Part shown: positions 3,995 through 5,606 of the stretch, one piece after another
Numbering within the stretch: position 1 is the first letter of the stretch
Layout of the letters: every line of letters starts with the position of its first letter
Assembly: GCA_035690725.1 (NCBI GenBank)
Contig: DASSKF010000210.1
Coordinates: forward strand, 1 to 5,606
Direction: 5' to 3'
Length of the DNA: 5,606 nucleotides
DNA from: DASSKF01 sp035690725
GTDB taxonomy: Bacteria; Actinomycetota; Actinomycetes; Actinomycetales; Dermatophilaceae
Program-made: the position numbers and the translations under genes
Notes under the pieces: generated by a model
The model's database searches: none
Seen by the model: the letters and a program-made list of their open reading frames with translations, nothing else
What the model was told of the DNA's origin: nothing

Positions 3995-5606
3995 GCGGCA
4001 GGTGGCGCATGTTGCTCCGAGCCATGCTCACCACCTCGCCGGCACCCTTGTTGAGGACGATCTTCGACATCGCGGTCGCGAACCCGAACACCTGCTCACC
4101 GGTGACCTTCGGCGGCAGCGAGAGCGCCTGGGGGTCGGTGATCAGCTCGACGAGGGCCGGGCCCTTGTGCCGGAACGCGTCCCGGTAGGCCTGCTCGATG
4201 TCGCCGGGCTTGACGACTCGCTGGGCGTGGAAGCCCATGGCCTCGGCGATCGCCGTGTAGTTGGTGTCCGGCACGTCGACGCCGTAGTCGGGCAGTCCGT
4301 CGACCAGCATCTCGAGCTTGACCATGCCCAGGGTGGAGTTGTTGAACAGCACCACCTTCACCGGGACCCGCAGCGTGGCCGCCGTGATCAGCTCCCCGAG
4401 CAGCATCGACAGGCCGCCATCGCCGGACATCGAGACCACTTGGCGGCCCGGGTGGCTCAGCTGGGCGCCGATCGCCTGCGGCAGGGCGTTCGCCATCGAC
4501 CCGTGCAGGTAGGACCCGATCAGCCGGCGCGTGCCGAGCGGACGGATGTAGCGCGCCGCCCACACGTTGCACATCCCCGTGTCCGCGGTGAAGATCGCGT
4601 CCTCGTCGGCGACGTCGTCGAGCAGCGACGCGGCGAACTCGGGGTGGATCGGCACGATCTTCTCGGCCTTGCGGGTGTAGGCGCCGACCGCCTTGTCCAT
4701 CAGCCGGTCGTGCTTCTTGAGCACCCGCTTCAGGAACCGGTCACTGCGCTTGCGCTTGACCAGGGGCGTGAGCGCCTCCAGCGTGGGCAGCACGTCGCCG
4801 TGGACCGGCACGTCCACCTCGGTGCGGCGTCCGATCCGTTCGGCCGCCCGGTCCACCTGGGCGGTCCGGGTGTTCGGCAGGAACTGGTCGTAGGGGAAGT
4901 CCGTGCCGAGCAGGATGAGCAGGTCGGCGTCCTCGATGCCGTCGGCCGCGGCACCGTAGCCGAGCAGCCCCGTCATCCCGATGTCGTAGGGGTTGTCGTA
5001 CTGGATGAAGTCCTTGCCGCGCAGCGAGTGCCCGATCGGCGCGTTGAGCTTCTCGGCGAGGGCGATGACCTGGTCGTGGGCCCCCTCGACGCCGGCGCCG
5101 ACGAAGAGCGCCACCCGGTCGGCGTCGTTGATCGCCTCGGCCAGCCGCTGCACCGACTCGGCCGACGGAGTGAGCGACCCGTGCTCGATCGGCAGGCAGG
5201 TCGGCGTGGGCGCGGTCGCCTCGAGGTCGGCGATGTCGCCCGGGAGCGTCACCACGGCCACGCCACCGAGTCCGGTCGCGTGCTGGATCGCGTCGTGCAC
5301 GACCCGTGGCCCCTGGTCGGTCGTGCTGACCAGCTCGGAGTAGACCGAGCACTCGGTGAACAGCCGGTCGGGGTGGGTCTCCTGGAAGTAGCCGCTGCCG
5401 ATCTGCCGGCTGGGGATGTGCGAGGCCAGGGCCAGGACGGGCGCGCCGGAACGGTTCGCGTCATACAGGCCGTTGATGAGGTGCAGGTTGCCCGGTCCGC
5501 AGGAGCCGGCGCACACCGCGAGCCTTCCCGTCAGCTGCGCCTCCGCCGAGGCGGCGAACGCGCCGGCCTCCTCGTGCCGCACGTGCACCCAGTCGATCCC
5601 GCCGCG
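3990..5606 (-). CDS. poxB: Pyruvate dehydrogenase (quinone) / pyruvate oxidase PoxB, 5'-partial
   Basis: This thiamine-diphosphate- and FAD-dependent flavoenzyme decarboxylates pyruvate to acetate and CO2 and passes electrons to membrane quinone. The frame is open to the window edge, giving 538 residues; compared with E. coli PoxB (572 aa) about 38 N-terminal residues are missing, so the GTG at 5588 is internal. Landmarks, numbered from the edge: RHEEAGAFAA (10-19) with catalytic Glu12 (E. coli Glu50); CAGSCGPGNLHLINGLYDAN (32-51); IGSGYFQETHP; and the FAD domain with LRGKDFIQYDNPYDIGMTGL and LLGTDFPYDQF. The TPP/Mg motif is GDGG (395-398) to NN (422-423), in MSGDGGLSMLLGEL...VVLFNNSTLG. The C-terminal stretch EQVFGFATAMSKIVLNKGAG onward aligns with the amphipathic membrane-binding tail of E. 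coli PoxB, so peripheral membrane binding is likely. No lesion is seen. Acetolactate synthase is the nearest alternative family, but the PoxB signatures and tail argue against it. Confidence 0.95.
   Translation of the reverse strand, partial: RGGIDWVHVRHEEAGAFAASAEAQLTGRLAVCAGSCGPGNLHLINGLYDANRSGAPVLALASHIPSRQIGSGYFQETHPDRLFTECSVYSELVSTTDQGPRVVHDAIQHATGLGGVAVVTLPGDIADLEATAPTPTCLPIEHGSLTPSAESVQRLAEAINDADRVALFVGAGVEGAHDQVIALAEKLNAPIGHSLRGKDFIQYDNPYDIGMTGLLGYGAAADGIEDADLLILLGTDFPYDQFLPNTRTAQVDRAAERIGRRTEVDVPVHGDVLPTLEALTPLVKRKRSDRFLKRVLKKHDRLMDKAVGAYTRKAEKIVPIHPEFAASLLDDVADEDAIFTADTGMCNVWAARYIRPLGTRRLIGSYLHGSMANALPQAIGAQLSHPGRQVVSMSGDGGLSMLLGELITAATLRVPVKVVLFNNSTLGMVKLEMLVDGLPDYGVDVPDTNYTAIAEAMGFHAQRVVKPGDIEQAYRDAFRHKGPALVELITDPQALSLPPKVTGEQVFGFATAMSKIVLNKGAGEVVSMARSNMRHLPR

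Noticed and set aside
5571..5588. GTG 5588 as the poxB start
   Set aside because: The frame continues upstream to the window edge with family-like residues (IDWVHVRHEE), so the real start is outside the window.
1..5606. A multi-gene defence, mobile or biosynthetic system
   Set aside because: No transposase, integrase, nuclease, toxin, synthase cluster or repeat array is present. The genes belong to unrelated known families and mostly converge or diverge and do not form a shared operon.

Overview
The window is very GC-rich, with strong G/C preference at third codon positions, several GTG starts, and protein families typical of high-GC Actinobacteria (an FBP/treble-clef protein, a DUF3817 membrane protein, a PaoC-like molybdenum hydroxylase, an actinobacterial-type PoxB). 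A soil-type actinobacterium is the best guess; I cannot name the genus. No rRNA, tRNA, CRISPR array, insertion sequence or phage gene is visible.

Layout, left to right. (1) 1-813, + strand: the C-terminal 270 residues of a xanthine-dehydrogenase-family molybdopterin-binding subunit, cut by the window edge. (2) 806-1457, - strand: a metallo-beta-lactamase-fold hydrolase gene that looks broken. Its N-terminal start and its catalytic body lie in different frames, with about 50 expected residues missing between them. (3) 1603-1761, + strand: the first ~40 residues of a DUF3817 membrane protein, cut off where it meets the next gene. (4) 1742-2242, - strand: an intact FBP-domain (FusB-like, EF-G-binding type) zinc protein. 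(5) 2243-2595: a 353-base gap holding a possible 26-residue ORF, an 11-bp direct repeat and a purine tract. (6) 2596-3285, - strand: a TetR-family repressor, divergent from (7) 3340-3981, + strand: a class I SAM-dependent methyltransferase resembling the METTL7 thiol methyltransferase type. (8) 3990-5606, - strand: pyruvate dehydrogenase (quinone), PoxB, lacking only about 38 N-terminal residues beyond the window edge.

The clearest regulatory unit is the 54-base tetR/methyltransferase intergenic region. It has two near-identical 14-bp sites 23 bp apart. Each overlaps a good -10 hexamer for one of the two genes, and each -10 lies exactly 7 nt before a GTG start. This is the layout expected for two leaderless, mutually and auto-repressed transcripts. 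The methyltransferase is therefore probably an inducible, TetR-controlled function such as detoxification of a small molecule.

The other notable region is 1430-1761, where two adjacent genes each appear to have lost a piece while their outer neighbours are intact. This looks like a local deletion scar, or an assembly artefact that should be ruled out. The genes otherwise look like separate accessory or housekeeping functions, not one pathway. I see no convincing undescribed multi-gene system.
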